Assembly: GCF_004349235.1 (NCBI RefSeq)
Contig: NZ_SMKY01000005.1
Coordinates: 22,619 to 86,618, forward strand
Direction: 5' to 3'
DNA: 64,000 nucleotides
DNA from: Actinomadura darangshiensis
Lineage (GTDB): Bacteria; Actinomycetota; Actinomycetes; Streptosporangiales; Streptosporangiaceae
This document shows positions 35,539-44,460 of this stretch, piece by piece (position 1 is the stretch's first letter; each line of letters begins with the position of its first letter). The notes beneath the pieces were generated by a model. That model saw only the letters and a list, made by a program, of their open reading frames with translations, ran no database searches and was not told the origin of the DNA. The position numbers were made by a program, and so were the translations under genes.

Positions 35539-36201
35539 ATGGCCGACGATCGTGCACGCGAAGACCGCCCGCAGCCCGGGCTGCGGGAAAGGAAGAAGCA
35601 GGCGACCCGGGAGGCGCTGACACTGGCGGCGGTGCGGCTGGCCATCGAGCGCGGGCTGGAGAACGTGCGTGTCGAGGACATCGCCGCCGAGGTTCGAGTG
35701 TCGACGCGGACCTTCAACAACTACTTCGCCGGCAAGTACGAGGCACTCGCGGCGCGTCACGTCGACCGGATGCGGCGATCGGCCCGGGAACTGCGGGAAC
35801 GCCCGGCCAGTGAACCACTGTGGGAAGCGATCACGCACGCGGTCCTCGCACCGCTGGCGGACTCGGGCAGGGCGCACGACAGCCCGGCTCCGGACACGCT
35901 CGCCGCCATCCGGCTGATCGCCGGCGAGCCGGTCCTCCAGGCCGAGGCGCTGAGGGCCGGCATGGCGGCCGACGACGAGTTCACCGCGGCGGTCGCCGAG
36001 CGCACCGGAACCGACATCGATCGCGACCTGTTCCCGCGGCTGGTCGCAGCCGCGGTGGCGGCCGCCGTCCACGTGGCCACCGATCAGTGGCTGCGGACCG
36101 ATCCGCCGGCCCCGCTCACACCACTGTTGCGGGAGGCGCTGGGGCAGCTCGCCGCCGGCCTGCCGATCCCGCCCGCCGATCCGGATCGGCAGGACCGATG
36201 A
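35539..36201 (+). CDS. TetR-family transcriptional regulator
   Basis: A 220-residue repressor with the TetR HTH at about 20-60 (REALTLAAVRLAIERGLENVRVEDIAAEVRVSTRTFNNYFAGKYEAL) and a helical ligand-binding domain. It overlaps the following efflux pump gene by 4 bp (ATGA), so regulator and pump are made from one transcript, and the AT-rich repeat region in front is the natural operator. The inducer is probably a substrate of the pump. Confidence 0.92.
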   Translation: MADDRAREDRPQPGLRERKKQATREALTLAAVRLAIERGLENVRVEDIAAEVRVSTRTFNNYFAGKYEALAARHVDRMRRSARELRERPASEPLWEAITHAVLAPLADSGRAHDSPAPDTLAAIRLIAGEPVLQAEALRAGMAADDEFTAAVAERTGTDIDRDLFPRLVAAAVAAAVHVATDQWLRTDPPAPLTPLLREALGQLAAGLPIPPADPDRQDR

Positions 36202-37664
36202 AAACCTCCACCACAGGCACCACCCAAGCAGTCGGCGGACGCCTGCCCGCCCGCCTCGTCACCCTCATGATCACGGTCGCGCTGGGGTCGATCATGATGC
36301 AGATGGACGCGACGATGACCAACATCGCCTACAACACCCTGCTCAAGGAGTTCGACACGTCACTGCTCACCATCCAGTGGATCACCACCGGCTATCTGCT
36401 GGCGATGGCGGCGGTGATGGCCCTGTGCGGCTGGGCCCTGGACCGCTTCGGCGCCCGGACCATGTGGATCACCAGCATCGCCGTGTTCCTCCTCGGGTCG
36501 GTGCTGTGCGGCATCGCCTGGGACGCGCCCGCTCTCATCGCGTTCCGCCTCGTCCAGGGACTGGGCGGCGGCATGGTCCTCCCCCTGGGCATGGCGATCC
36601 TCGCCCAAGAGGCCGGCCCATCACGGCTGGGTCGCGTCATGGGCGTGATGGGGGTCCCCTCGGCCCTGGGCCCGGTGCTGGGTCCGGTGCTGGGCGGCGT
36701 CATCGTCGACGACTGGAACTGGCGCTGGATCTTCTTCATCAACGTTCCGGTGTGCGTCGCCGCCGTCGTGCTCGCCTGGCGGACCATGCCGACCAGGAGG
36801 TCACCGAACGCCGGACGGCTCGACGTCCTCGGCCTGCTGCTGCTGTCCCCCGGCTGCGCCGTGGTGGTCTTCGCGCTCACCGAGGCCGGCAGGTACGGAT
36901 CGTTCGCCGACCGGCACGTCGTGCTCCCGCTGGTCATCGGCTTCGCCCTGCTCACGGCGTTCTCCGTGCACGCGCTGCGCACCGACGCCCCGATCCTGGA
37001 TCTGCGGCTGCTGAAGGTCCGCAGCTTCCTGTCCTCATCCACCGTGCTGTTCTTCGCCAGCGTCGCCCTGTTCGGTGCGGTGGGGGTCCTGCCGCTCTAC
37101 TACCAGCAGGCTCGCGGGCACAGCGTGCTGGAGGCCGGGCTCCTGCTGGCTCCGCAGGGTCTCGGCATGGCCGTCTCCCTGTTCGCCGTCGGCAGGCTCG
37201 CCGACAGGGCGGCCCCCCGGCTGCTGGTCAGCTGCGGACTGACGCTCACCGCCGCGGGTTCGATCGTGTTCACGCAACTCGGGACGCACACCGACGAGGT
37301 GCTGCTCAGCGGCGCGCTTGTGCTCAGCGGCGCCGGTATCGGCATGGTCATGGTCCCCGCGATGGCCGCCGCGATCCGCGACATACCGGGAGCGGCGATC
37401 CCGCGGGCGAGCGCGGCGAACCGGATCATCATGCAGCTCGGGTCCTCGTTCGGCTCGGCCGTCCTCATCATCGTGCTGCAGAACCGCATCAACCATCTCA
37501 TCGACACCAAGAGCATCACGCCCGACGGCCTGGCCGGCGCCTACGGGCACACGTTCTGGTGGGTCCTGGGCTTCGCCGCCATCTCCATCGTGCTCACACT
37601 GCTCATGCCGGCCCGCCCGCCACAGCAGCAGCGCAGCGTCGACGCCACGGTCCCCATCGCCTGA
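36198..37664 (+). CDS. DHA2-family (14-TMS) MFS multidrug efflux transporter
   Basis: A 488-residue proton-driven exporter of the EmrB/QacA group. Typical elements are MQMDATMTNIAYNTLL in helix 1 (DATIVNVALP-like), WITTGYLLAMAAVMALCGWALDRFGARTMW (motif A region), the motif C block VPSALGPVLGPVLGGVIVDDWNWRWIFFINVP, and the second half with about six spans. It shares a start/stop overlap with the TetR gene. Substrates cannot be inferred. Confidence 0.92.
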   Translation: MKTSTTGTTQAVGGRLPARLVTLMITVALGSIMMQMDATMTNIAYNTLLKEFDTSLLTIQWITTGYLLAMAAVMALCGWALDRFGARTMWITSIAVFLLGSVLCGIAWDAPALIAFRLVQGLGGGMVLPLGMAILAQEAGPSRLGRVMGVMGVPSALGPVLGPVLGGVIVDDWNWRWIFFINVPVCVAAVVLAWRTMPTRRSPNAGRLDVLGLLLLSPGCAVVVFALTEAGRYGSFADRHVVLPLVIGFALLTAFSVHALRTDAPILDLRLLKVRSFLSSSTVLFFASVALFGAVGVLPLYYQQARGHSVLEAGLLLAPQGLGMAVSLFAVGRLADRAAPRLLVSCGLTLTAAGSIVFTQLGTHTDEVLLSGALVLSGAGIGMVMVPAMAAAIRDIPGAAIPRASAANRIIMQLGSSFGSAVLIIVLQNRINHLIDTKSITPDGLAGAYGHTFWWVLGFAAISIVLTLLMPARPPQQQRSVDATVPIA

Positions 37665-37674
37665 GACCTTCCGG

Positions 37675-38226
37675 TCAGCGGCGTCCGCCGAACTCCCAGG
37701 GGTGGACCTCGATCGACGCGTATCGGTCCTCGGTGAGGACGGCGCCTGCCTTGTGCTCGTCCGAGGCGCGGACCAGTGCCGCCGTCCCCACCCAGGTGGC
37801 GCCGTCGTCCGACAGCAGGGGCCCGTAAGCGATCAGGTCGTCTCGCCCGGACGGGACGGCGAGGTCGGCGGCCTCCCCTGCGCCGAAGCCCAGCACCAGG
37901 AACCGGCGGCCGTCCGTCCGCCCGCCGGGGAAGTCCCACATCGTGCGGCCCAGCTTGTTGCGCCACCGGCGCAGCAGCACGTCCCGGTACACGCCGGCCT
38001 GGTAGCCGGGCTCCTCGAAGGCGAACGCGCGGGCGGCGGACGCGTCCGGAAGGTCGACGATGTGCACGCTGCCGGTGGCCGTCTCGGCGTCATCGGCCAT
38101 CAGGGTCGGGCCCCGGGCGATCAGCTCCTTCGCGAACCGGTCCATGTAGGACCAGTGCTCTTCCAGCAGCTCGTAGCGCAGCGGCATCGAGCCGGGCCGG
38201 TCGCGGTGGTAGACGAAGAACTCCAT
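37675..38226 (-). CDS. YCII-related domain protein
   Basis: The start ATG 38226 (MEFFVYHRDRPGS) gives 183 residues; the N-terminal half (LLEEHWSYMDRFAKELIARGPTL...GSVHIVDLPDASAARAFAFEEPGYQAG) is the YCII ferredoxin-like fold, with the His at the usual position of the putative active site. The C-terminal half is a second, diverged copy (LIAYGPLLSDDGATWVGTAALV), so it is a tandem YCII protein. The role is unknown. It converges with the efflux pump gene. Confidence 0.78.
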   Translation of the reverse strand: MEFFVYHRDRPGSMPLRYELLEEHWSYMDRFAKELIARGPTLMADDAETATGSVHIVDLPDASAARAFAFEEPGYQAGVYRDVLLRRWRNKLGRTMWDFPGGRTDGRRFLVLGFGAGEAADLAVPSGRDDLIAYGPLLSDDGATWVGTAALVRASDEHKAGAVLTEDRYASIEVHPWEFGGRR

Positions 38227-38297
38227 GTGCCCAGTCTTCACCACCCGGCCCGCACAAGATCACGTTCTCGGCGGTGTCGGCCGGGCGGCCCTCCTGG

Positions 38298-39296
38298 TCA
38301 GACGGTGGGGTTCACGCCCGCCGCGGCGAGGACCTCGCGGTGCTCCCGGTACAGCGCGTCGAAGGCGGCGGTCTCGGCGTCGTCGTCCTCCCGCGTGAAC
38401 GCCGGCGGCCCGTCGCCGGTCAGGTCGTCCGGGTCGAACTCGGCGCGGTAGACGATCGTGGCGTTGCCCTCCAGGATCGGCTGCCACCGGCCGTCCCGCT
38501 CCCGCAGCCACGACCGGGCGACACCGCCCGGGTTGCGCACGCGCACCGGTACGTCCGGCGCGATCCGGCCGAGCCTCGACAGCACCGCGCGGGACGCCAC
38601 GACGCCGGAGCCGCAGCTCTGCGTCAGCCCGGCGCCGCGCTCGTACGTCTGCGCGTAGACCTCGGACATGTCCGCGCTCAGCGGCAGGACGAAGCTGACG
38701 TTCGCCCCGAGCGGGAACACTTCCGGCGTGTCCGCCACCCGCAGGCCGGTCTTCACCAGGTCGCCTTCGTCATAGGCGTCGATGACGCTGACCAGGTGCG
38801 AGTTCGGCACGGCCACCGCGCTCACCGGCAGCGACGCGTGGTAGGCCGTCAGAGCCTGGTCGATCATCGGGGCCGCGGCGCCGGCGACGATCGGGTCGGA
38901 CGGGGAGAAATCGACCGGCGGCAGCTCCACCGCGGTCTGCCGCACGCCGTGCGGCGTCAGGCCCGCGTCGCGCACCGTGAAGGAGTAGGGGCCGGTGTGC
39001 AGGACGACCTGCTCGGCGCCGTAGCGGTCCAGCAGCAGCCTGCCCGCCCCGCGCATCCCGTTGCCGCAGAGCAGCGCCGGGGAGCCGTCCGGGTTGAAGA
39101 ACCAGGCGCGTCCCGTCCCGTCACCGTCGTCGGCGACGAAGTACACGCCGTCCGAGCCCAGGCCGAGGCGGCGATCGCAGAGCCGCTCCACCGCCCGGGT
39201 GAGCCGTCCGCCCGGAAAGCGCTCATCGGGCGCGCCCTCGATGACCAGGATGTCGTTACGACTCCCGTGGATCTTGGTGACCGGCAACTGTGACAT
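38298..39296 (-). CDS. dapF: diaminopimelate epimerase-like protein
   Basis: A 332-residue protein of the DapF fold, which racemises carbon centres with two cysteines acting as acid and base. Both are present: Cys 77 in LLCGNGMRGAG and Cys 228 in TQSCGSGVVASRA. Some substrate-site blocks deviate: the N-terminal G-x-G-N-D-F is GSRNDI, and the usual GNPH is P-N-S-H. The length is above the usual 270-290. The gene is not next to miaA or hflX, where actinomycete dapF commonly lies, so this may be a second, specialised epimerase; the symbol is therefore tentative. Confidence 0.75.
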   Translation of the reverse strand: MSQLPVTKIHGSRNDILVIEGAPDERFPGGRLTRAVERLCDRRLGLGSDGVYFVADDGDGTGRAWFFNPDGSPALLCGNGMRGAGRLLLDRYGAEQVVLHTGPYSFTVRDAGLTPHGVRQTAVELPPVDFSPSDPIVAGAAAPMIDQALTAYHASLPVSAVAVPNSHLVSVIDAYDEGDLVKTGLRVADTPEVFPLGANVSFVLPLSADMSEVYAQTYERGAGLTQSCGSGVVASRAVLSRLGRIAPDVPVRVRNPGGVARSWLRERDGRWQPILEGNATIVYRAEFDPDDLTGDGPPAFTREDDDAETAAFDALYREHREVLAAAGVNPTV

Positions 39297-39457
39297 CACG
39301 GCTTTCTGTGGTGATCCGCCTGCTCATCCCTGACCTGCCCATGCTATCCGGGCCGCGGACGGCCCCGCCGTCCCGGACCAGCCGGAAGGCCCCCCCGGCA
39401 GCGGCCCTCCGCGATCCGCATTTGCGCCCAGGCCGAGCCGACGCCGATCCTTCCGGC

Positions 39458-40375
39458 ATGACCTCGAACACCACCACCACCGCGGCGGCGTCCGGCACCT
39501 GGACGCTGGGCGACATGGTCGTCAACCGGATCGGACTGGGCGCGATGCGGCTGCCGCAGACCGGCACGGCCCTGGTCCCGGACGCCGTGCCGCGCGACCG
39601 CGGGCAGGCGATCGCGGTGCTGCGGCGGGCGGTCGAGCTCGGCGTGAACCACATCGACACCGCCGCCTTCTACTTCTCGTCGCTGCGGTCGGCGAACGAG
39701 CTGGTCAACAGCGCCCTGGCCCCTTATCCGGACGGTCTGCTGGTCGCCACCAAGGTCGGCCCGGCCCGCGATGCGGCCGGCCGGTGGGCGCCGCACGCGA
39801 TGACGCCGGAGGCGTTGCGCGGCCAGGTCGAGGAGAACCTCCGCCAGCTCGGCCGCGACCACCTGGACCTGGTCTACCTGCGCATCGTCCACGATCACGA
39901 CCGATTCGCCGAACGCTTCGGCGCGCTCGCCGAACTGCGCCGGGCCGGGCTCATCCGTCACCTCGGGCTGTCCAACATCCTCCCGCGCCACCTCGAAGAG
40001 GCGCGGGCCATCGCACCGGTCGTCTGCGTCCAGAACCCGTACGGCATCGGCGCGTTCCCCGAGCAGGATCAGGTGCAGCGCCTCTGCGGCGAACAGGGGA
40101 TCGCGTTCGTCCCGTTCTACTCAATGGCGGGCACCCGACGCGAGGACGGAGCGTCGGGCGACGACGAACCCGCGATCAACGTCATCGCGCGGGCGCACGA
40201 GGCGTCCACCGCGCAGATCAGGCTGGCCTGGACGCTTCACAAGGGCGCGCATGTACTGGCGATTCCCGGCACCGGCGACCCCGTCCACCTGGAGCAGAAC
40301 ATCGCCGCCGGAGCGATCCGCCTTACCGAAGACGAGCTCGCCCAGCTGAACGCCCTGCACGACCGGACGGTCTAG
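39458..40375 (+). CDS. aldo/keto reductase
   Basis: A 305-residue TIM-barrel NADPH-dependent oxidoreductase. The start ATG 39458 begins MTSNTTTT; the frame extends upstream but crosses the divergent promoter. Catalytic residues appear as Asp and Tyr in HIDTAAFYFSS, Lys in LVATKVG and His in LRIVHDHD, and IPGTGDPVHLEQN near the C-terminus forms the cofactor phosphate site. Its TAG stop shares the CTAG tetranucleotide with the convergent PAP2 gene. The substrate is unknown. Confidence 0.9.
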   Translation: MTSNTTTTAAASGTWTLGDMVVNRIGLGAMRLPQTGTALVPDAVPRDRGQAIAVLRRAVELGVNHIDTAAFYFSSLRSANELVNSALAPYPDGLLVATKVGPARDAAGRWAPHAMTPEALRGQVEENLRQLGRDHLDLVYLRIVHDHDRFAERFGALAELRRAGLIRHLGLSNILPRHLEEARAIAPVVCVQNPYGIGAFPEQDQVQRLCGEQGIAFVPFYSMAGTRREDGASGDDEPAINVIARAHEASTAQIRLAWTLHKGAHVLAIPGTGDPVHLEQNIAAGAIRLTEDELAQLNALHDRTV

Positions 40376-40995
40376 CGCCGGTTCGCGAAGGGGTCGAGGA
40401 CGATCAGGCCGTGGAGCAGGATCGGGCCGAGGGCGAGGCTGAAGAGGCAGTCGGTGAGCCAGTGCTCGTCGGCCACCGTGAGGGCCGTCGCCGCGACCGC
40501 GCCCGCCACCACCGCGATGGTCCGGCGGCGGCCCGCCGGCAGTCTCGGGCGGACGGCGGGAAACGCGACCACCAGCAGTTCGAGAATGACCCACCCGAGC
40601 GCGAACGCGTTGAGAGTGTGCCCCGACGGATACGCGTCCCCGTGCGTGAACAGCACATCGGTGTCACCGAACGGATACGTCCTGGGGAACACCTCCTTCA
40701 AGGCGACCTGCAGCAGCGACAGCCCGCCCACGATCACCGCGGCCATCAGCGGACAGCGCCAGGAACGCCCGCGGACCCCGGCGACGACGGCGACCGGGGC
40801 CATCACCGCGACCAGGTCACCGCGCTGGCCGAGCTTGGTGACCGCGTGCGCCGTCGCGTGGAGGCCGCCCGTGACGTGCGCGTCGCAGAACTCGTGGACG
40901 GCGAAGTCGAGATGGCGGAGCGGGCCGTCCAGCAGCACGTCCACCGTGACCAGCACCATGACCGCCATCAGCGGCCCGTACCAGCGCTTCGCCAC
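40372..40995 (-). CDS. PAP2-family membrane phosphatase
   Basis: A membrane protein with about six spans. The phosphatase signature is present in three parts: KEVFPRTYP, the PSGH in AYPSGHTLNAFALGW, and DEHWLTD with its His and Asp. This family removes phosphate from lipid phosphates such as undecaprenyl pyrophosphate. The start is uncertain: GTG at 40995 gives 207 residues, TTG at 41016 gives 214; neither has a strong ribosome-binding site. The stop overlaps that of the aldo/keto reductase gene in CTAG. Confidence 0.85.
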   Translation of the reverse strand: MAKRWYGPLMAVMVLVTVDVLLDGPLRHLDFAVHEFCDAHVTGGLHATAHAVTKLGQRGDLVAVMAPVAVVAGVRGRSWRCPLMAAVIVGGLSLLQVALKEVFPRTYPFGDTDVLFTHGDAYPSGHTLNAFALGWVILELLVVAFPAVRPRLPAGRRRTIAVVAGAVAATALTVADEHWLTDCLFSLALGPILLHGLIVLDPFANRR

Positions 40996-41030
40996 ACACC
41001 GGACATTCCCGGCCAACGCGCCGGGCTACA

Positions 41031-42068
41031 TCACCCGGGCGTGAGGATGGCACGACCCCGCACCCGCCCGGCGTCCAGGTCGTCGATCGCCGACTGGAAG
41101 TCGTCCAGGGCGTACTTCACCGTGTGCAGCGTGACCGAGCCGCGCGCCGCCAGCGCCATCAGGTCGGCCAGGTCGTTGTACGACCCGACGAGGTTGCCGA
41201 TGAAGCTGATCTCCGCGGAGATGATGTCGATCGTGGGGACGTCGATGTTCTCGCCGTAGCCGACCACGTGGTACTCGCCCGCCTGCCGCAGCATCCGCAC
41301 GCCCTCCGCGGTCGCGCCGCCCTCGCCGACGAAGTCGACGACCGCCTCGGCGCCCTCACCGCCGGTCAGGTCGAGGACCTTCTCCACATGCCCGCCGTCC
41401 GCGACGATCCCGTGGTCGGCGCCGATCTCGCCCGCCAGCTTCACCGCGTCCGGGTTCCGGTCCACCACGATCAGCTCGGCGGGACTGATCGCCTTCAGCA
41501 CCTGGACGCCGATGTGCCCGAGCCCGCCCGCCCCGATCACCACGCACCGGTCGCGCGGGGTCAGCCGCCGCGCCGCCTTCGCCGCCGCATGATAGGCGGT
41601 GAGCCCGGCGTCGGCGAAGGCCGCCACGTCCGCCGGCTCCAGCGACTCGTCCAGCTTCACGACACTGCGCGCCGACGTCTTCAGGTAGTCGGCGTACCCG
41701 CCGTCGCCGTCGATCCCGGGGAACCTGCTGTTCGCGCAGTGGACGTCGTCCCCGGACCGGCAGGCGCGGCACAGCCCGCACGTCACCAGCGGGTGGACGA
41801 TCACCTTGTCGCCCTCTTCGACGTTCGTCACCGCGGACCCGACCGCGTGCACCCATCCCGCGTTCTCGTGCCCGATCGTGTACGGCAGCCCGACCCCAGA
41901 CTTCTCCGCCCACTGCCCCTCAAGGATGTGCAGGTCGGTGCGGCACACCCCGGCGCCGCCTATTCGCACCACGACGTCGAACGGCCCGTCGGCCTCCGGG
42001 ACGGGCACCTCGCTCATCCGCAAATTCTCGTGATACCCGACGACCTGCACGGCTCGCATCGTGCTCAT
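41031..42068 (-). CDS. zinc-dependent NAD(P) alcohol dehydrogenase
   Basis: Start ATG 42068 with AGGAGGGG upstream gives 345 residues. Catalytic zinc ligands are the Cys in GVCRTDLH and the GHE of TIGHENAGWV; the structural zinc is bound by the four cysteines of C-G-L-C-R-A-C-x7-C. The cofactor fold has GAGGLGHIG. It resembles the actinobacterial AdhP/Adh group acting on short- or medium-chain alcohols, but substrate and cofactor preference are not decidable. It is divergent from the Met/Pro-repeat gene at 42242. Confidence 0.9.
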   Translation of the reverse strand: MSTMRAVQVVGYHENLRMSEVPVPEADGPFDVVVRIGGAGVCRTDLHILEGQWAEKSGVGLPYTIGHENAGWVHAVGSAVTNVEEGDKVIVHPLVTCGLCRACRSGDDVHCANSRFPGIDGDGGYADYLKTSARSVVKLDESLEPADVAAFADAGLTAYHAAAKAARRLTPRDRCVVIGAGGLGHIGVQVLKAISPAELIVVDRNPDAVKLAGEIGADHGIVADGGHVEKVLDLTGGEGAEAVVDFVGEGGATAEGVRMLRQAGEYHVVGYGENIDVPTIDIISAEISFIGNLVGSYNDLADLMALAARGSVTLHTVKYALDDFQSAIDDLDAGRVRGRAILTPG

Positions 42069-42241
42069 GAACGCACCCCTCCTGGACGGTCTCGTCCCGG
42101 CGGGCATACCCGCCCCACCTCGCGGCCGACCATTCCCGCCGTTACCGGACGCCCGTATTCCGGACGTATACCGCCCGCGCTTACCGTCGCGGCGCCGACG
42201 GACGTCGCCGGCGTCCGAGACCCGCGTCCACAGGTGAAGGA

Positions 42242-42541
42242 ATGACCGAGACCGACACGCCACGTCCTCAGCTGAGGCTCCTGACGATCGGCGCCGCGAT
42301 CGGCCTGGCGATGCTGGCAGCGTCGCTCGTGGTCGATCTGACCGGCGCCAACGATCCCGAAATGCCCAAGATGCCGGCCATCCCGGGACGGACGGTTCCC
42401 TCCGGCGCGCCGACGAACATGCCGCAACTCCCCACGGACATGCCGCAGATGCCGACCGGTATGCCGCAACTCCCGACCAACATGCCGCAGATGCCGACGA
42501 ACATGCCGTCCATGCCCCCGGTCCCGGGCGGTGCGCCGTGA
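42242..42541 (+). CDS. Met/Pro heptad-repeat membrane-anchored small protein
   Basis: A 99-residue protein with one hydrophobic segment at about 13-33 (LLTIGAAIGLAMLAASLVV) that works as signal anchor, then an external tail. Residues 60-94 are five heptads of the form M-P-Q-[LM]-P-T-[DGN], preceded by MPKMPAIPG. Such M-x-x-M-P spacing recalls methionine-rich copper(I)-binding segments, but that is speculation. The stop overlaps the next start (GTGA), so it is the first gene of a coupled group. I know no named family. Confidence 0.75.
   Translation: MTETDTPRPQLRLLTIGAAIGLAMLAASLVVDLTGANDPEMPKMPAIPGRTVPSGAPTNMPQLPTDMPQMPTGMPQLPTNMPQMPTNMPSMPPVPGGAP
42419..42523 (+). repeat. five tandem 21-bp repeats encoding M-P-Q-x-P-T-x
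   Basis: Five 21-bp units (starts at 42419, 42440, 42461, 42482, 42503) each open with ATGCCG. Units 1 and 3 begin ATGCCGCAACTC and units 2 and 4 ATGCCGCAGATG, so the array looks like a duplicated 42-bp pair plus a diverged last unit. Confidence 0.85.
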
Positions 42542-43998
42542 CCGCCGCGGTACCGGCCGGCGCGGCCGTTCCGGCCACCGCCGAAGAGGTCCCCGCCGAC
42601 GTCCTGGCCAGGACGCGAGCCCTCCTGATCGCCCGCATTGCGATCGGCCTCTACCTCCTGGAACTGCTCCTCAACCTCACCCGCCCGAAGCTCCAGGACA
42701 ACGAACCGACTCTGACGATCTTCCAGCACCTGCCGAAGACGTCCGGCTCCCTCGGCCGCCTCCTCGCCATGCCCAAGGCCGTCTTCTGGACGGTCATAGC
42801 CGGCATCGTCATAGGCGCGGCCCTCCAGGCATTCGTCGCGATAACCCGCCCCGAAGGCCGCCGCGCCGCCAACCTCACCTGGGCGACCCTCGCGGCCCTC
42901 CTGGGCCCGGTCGCCCTCTTCTCCCTGACAGTGGTGGCGATCTACCCGCTCCAAGCGCTGATCTGCGTCCCAGGGACCGCATTCGTCCTCTGGCTCCTGC
43001 ACCACGGCCAGCGCTTCGCCCGAATGCCCCTCTCCATGCTCCTCACGGGCTTCGGCTGGGGCGCCCTGCTCGTCTTCGGCCTCTCCCGCGCCTACGGCGG
43101 TCTCCTCTTCGGCGCCGTCAACGCCTACATGGCCAAGGGCGCGCACAACGACATGAACGCCCTCTTGAAAACCCAGTACCGCGTAACCGACTTCCTCCTC
43201 CTCCACATGGAAGTGGTGAACGCACTGGTCTTGGCAGGCGGCATCCTCGTCCTCACGGCAATGTTCCGCCACCGTCTGGACCTGGTCACCGGCCTGATCC
43301 TCGGAGCCGCCATCGGCCTGGGCTACAACCTGGTCGAAAGCGTCCTGTTCATCAAACTCTTCGGCTCCCTCGGAGCCATCAACGGCGCAACTGCGGGCTT
43401 CGAATTCTGGATCCGCCAGTCGATCGGCCTCCTGGGCAGCCAGGTAGCCTTCGGCGCCGTCCTAGGCGCCGCCATGGGTCTAGCAGCCCAACACCACAAC
43501 AAACGCTTCGCCTACCTGGGCCTGGCCGCCGCAATAGGCGGCGCCATAGGCACCGAAAACCTAGCCCCCTGGCTGGCCCACCAGGCCGACGTCACAGCCG
43601 GTTCCCCCGCCGACACCCTCATAGCCTCCCCGTTCTTCTGGCTACTCCCCCAGGCCCCCTTCATCATCACGGCCGCCCTACTCCTACGCACCGGCCTCCG
43701 CACCCGAGCCGCCGAAGCCCGAGCCGCCATCTCCGCGGAACTCTCAGCAGGCCCGGCCATAACCAGAGCCGAGGCCCCCTATCTGATGGACCCGTCCCTA
43801 CGCCTGTGGTCCCTGTACCAAACCTGGCGCCACCACGGCCTGCCGACCGCCCGCACCCTGCACAAAATCCAGACGACCCAACTGTCCCTGGCCGCCCGCC
43901 GCCGACAGCACCAGCAATCCGGCGACCCGCACACCCACAAGCAGGCCGCCGACCTCCAGACAAAGGTCATGAACCTGAAAACCGGAGCCGAGCAATGA
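42538..43998 (+). CDS. PrsW-like polytopic membrane protein
   Basis: A 486-residue protein with about ten spans, starting at GTG 42538. The block GLGYNLVESVLF (Glu 267) matches the second motif of PrsW-type glutamic intramembrane proteases, and LLLHMEVVNALV (Glu 225) stands where their E-E pair is expected, but only one Glu is present; the later H-x-x-x-S block reads SQVAFG. It is therefore either a diverged protease or an inactive relative. The C-terminal 100 residues are cytoplasmic and basic. Codon use is odd for the window (many ATA, CTA, CCA). It overlaps both neighbours by 4 bp. Confidence 0.7.
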   Translation: MTAAVPAGAAVPATAEEVPADVLARTRALLIARIAIGLYLLELLLNLTRPKLQDNEPTLTIFQHLPKTSGSLGRLLAMPKAVFWTVIAGIVIGAALQAFVAITRPEGRRAANLTWATLAALLGPVALFSLTVVAIYPLQALICVPGTAFVLWLLHHGQRFARMPLSMLLTGFGWGALLVFGLSRAYGGLLFGAVNAYMAKGAHNDMNALLKTQYRVTDFLLLHMEVVNALVLAGGILVLTAMFRHRLDLVTGLILGAAIGLGYNLVESVLFIKLFGSLGAINGATAGFEFWIRQSIGLLGSQVAFGAVLGAAMGLAAQHHNKRFAYLGLAAAIGGAIGTENLAPWLAHQADVTAGSPADTLIASPFFWLLPQAPFIITAALLLRTGLRTRAAEARAAISAELSAGPAITRAEAPYLMDPSLRLWSLYQTWRHHGLPTARTLHKIQTTQLSLAARRRQHQQSGDPHTHKQAADLQTKVMNLKTGAEQ

Positions 43999-44396
43999 CA
44001 AGAAAGCTCCTGGCAACCCTGGCCCGCCTCACCATAGGCTCCGCCCTCCTGACCTGCCTCGTCCTTCCAACAACCCCTCAACCAGCCTCAGCCTGCGACA
44101 TCAGCTACGGCTACAAGCCGACCCTGAGCCTGAACAAACCCAACTTGGGCATGGGCGAAAAATGCTCGACCTCAACCTCCCTGGCCGGCGTAGCAATAGT
44201 AACCGCTCTGACCATAGCCGCCCTAGGCGCAATCGCCGCCCGCTCGCTAAAACGAGCCACCACAATAACCGGCGGCCCCACCAATTCTCGCCATGCCCTA
44301 TCCACCTACCTAACTGCCACCACCCTAAGACTCTCCACTCCATCCCACCAGCCTCCACCCCCACCGCAATCCTCGAATCACGATCAGCCCTACTGA
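43995..44396 (+). CDS. small secreted, membrane-anchored protein
   Basis: A 133-residue protein. A signal peptide runs to about Ala 33 (ending P-A-S-A), followed by a short external part with Cys 34 and Cys 57, probably disulfide-linked, a membrane helix at about 63-82 and a Pro/Ser/Thr/His-rich tail (PSHQPPPPPQSS). It starts within ATGA of the PrsW-like gene. No family is recognised. The DNA here is rich in A and C, unlike the surrounding genome. Confidence 0.65.
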   Translation: MTRKLLATLARLTIGSALLTCLVLPTTPQPASACDISYGYKPTLSLNKPNLGMGEKCSTSTSLAGVAIVTALTIAALGAIAARSLKRATTITGGPTNSRHALSTYLTATTLRLSTPSHQPPPPPQSSNHDQPY

Positions 44397-44460
44397 CCGA
44401 CCATCGAAAGCCCCGCCCGACCTCGCCGCCCGACATTCGCAGGCAGTCAGTGAGGCTCAA

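Noticed and set aside
42419..42523. CRISPR array
   Set aside because: The repeats are contiguous 21-bp coding units without spacers and stay in frame in a protein.
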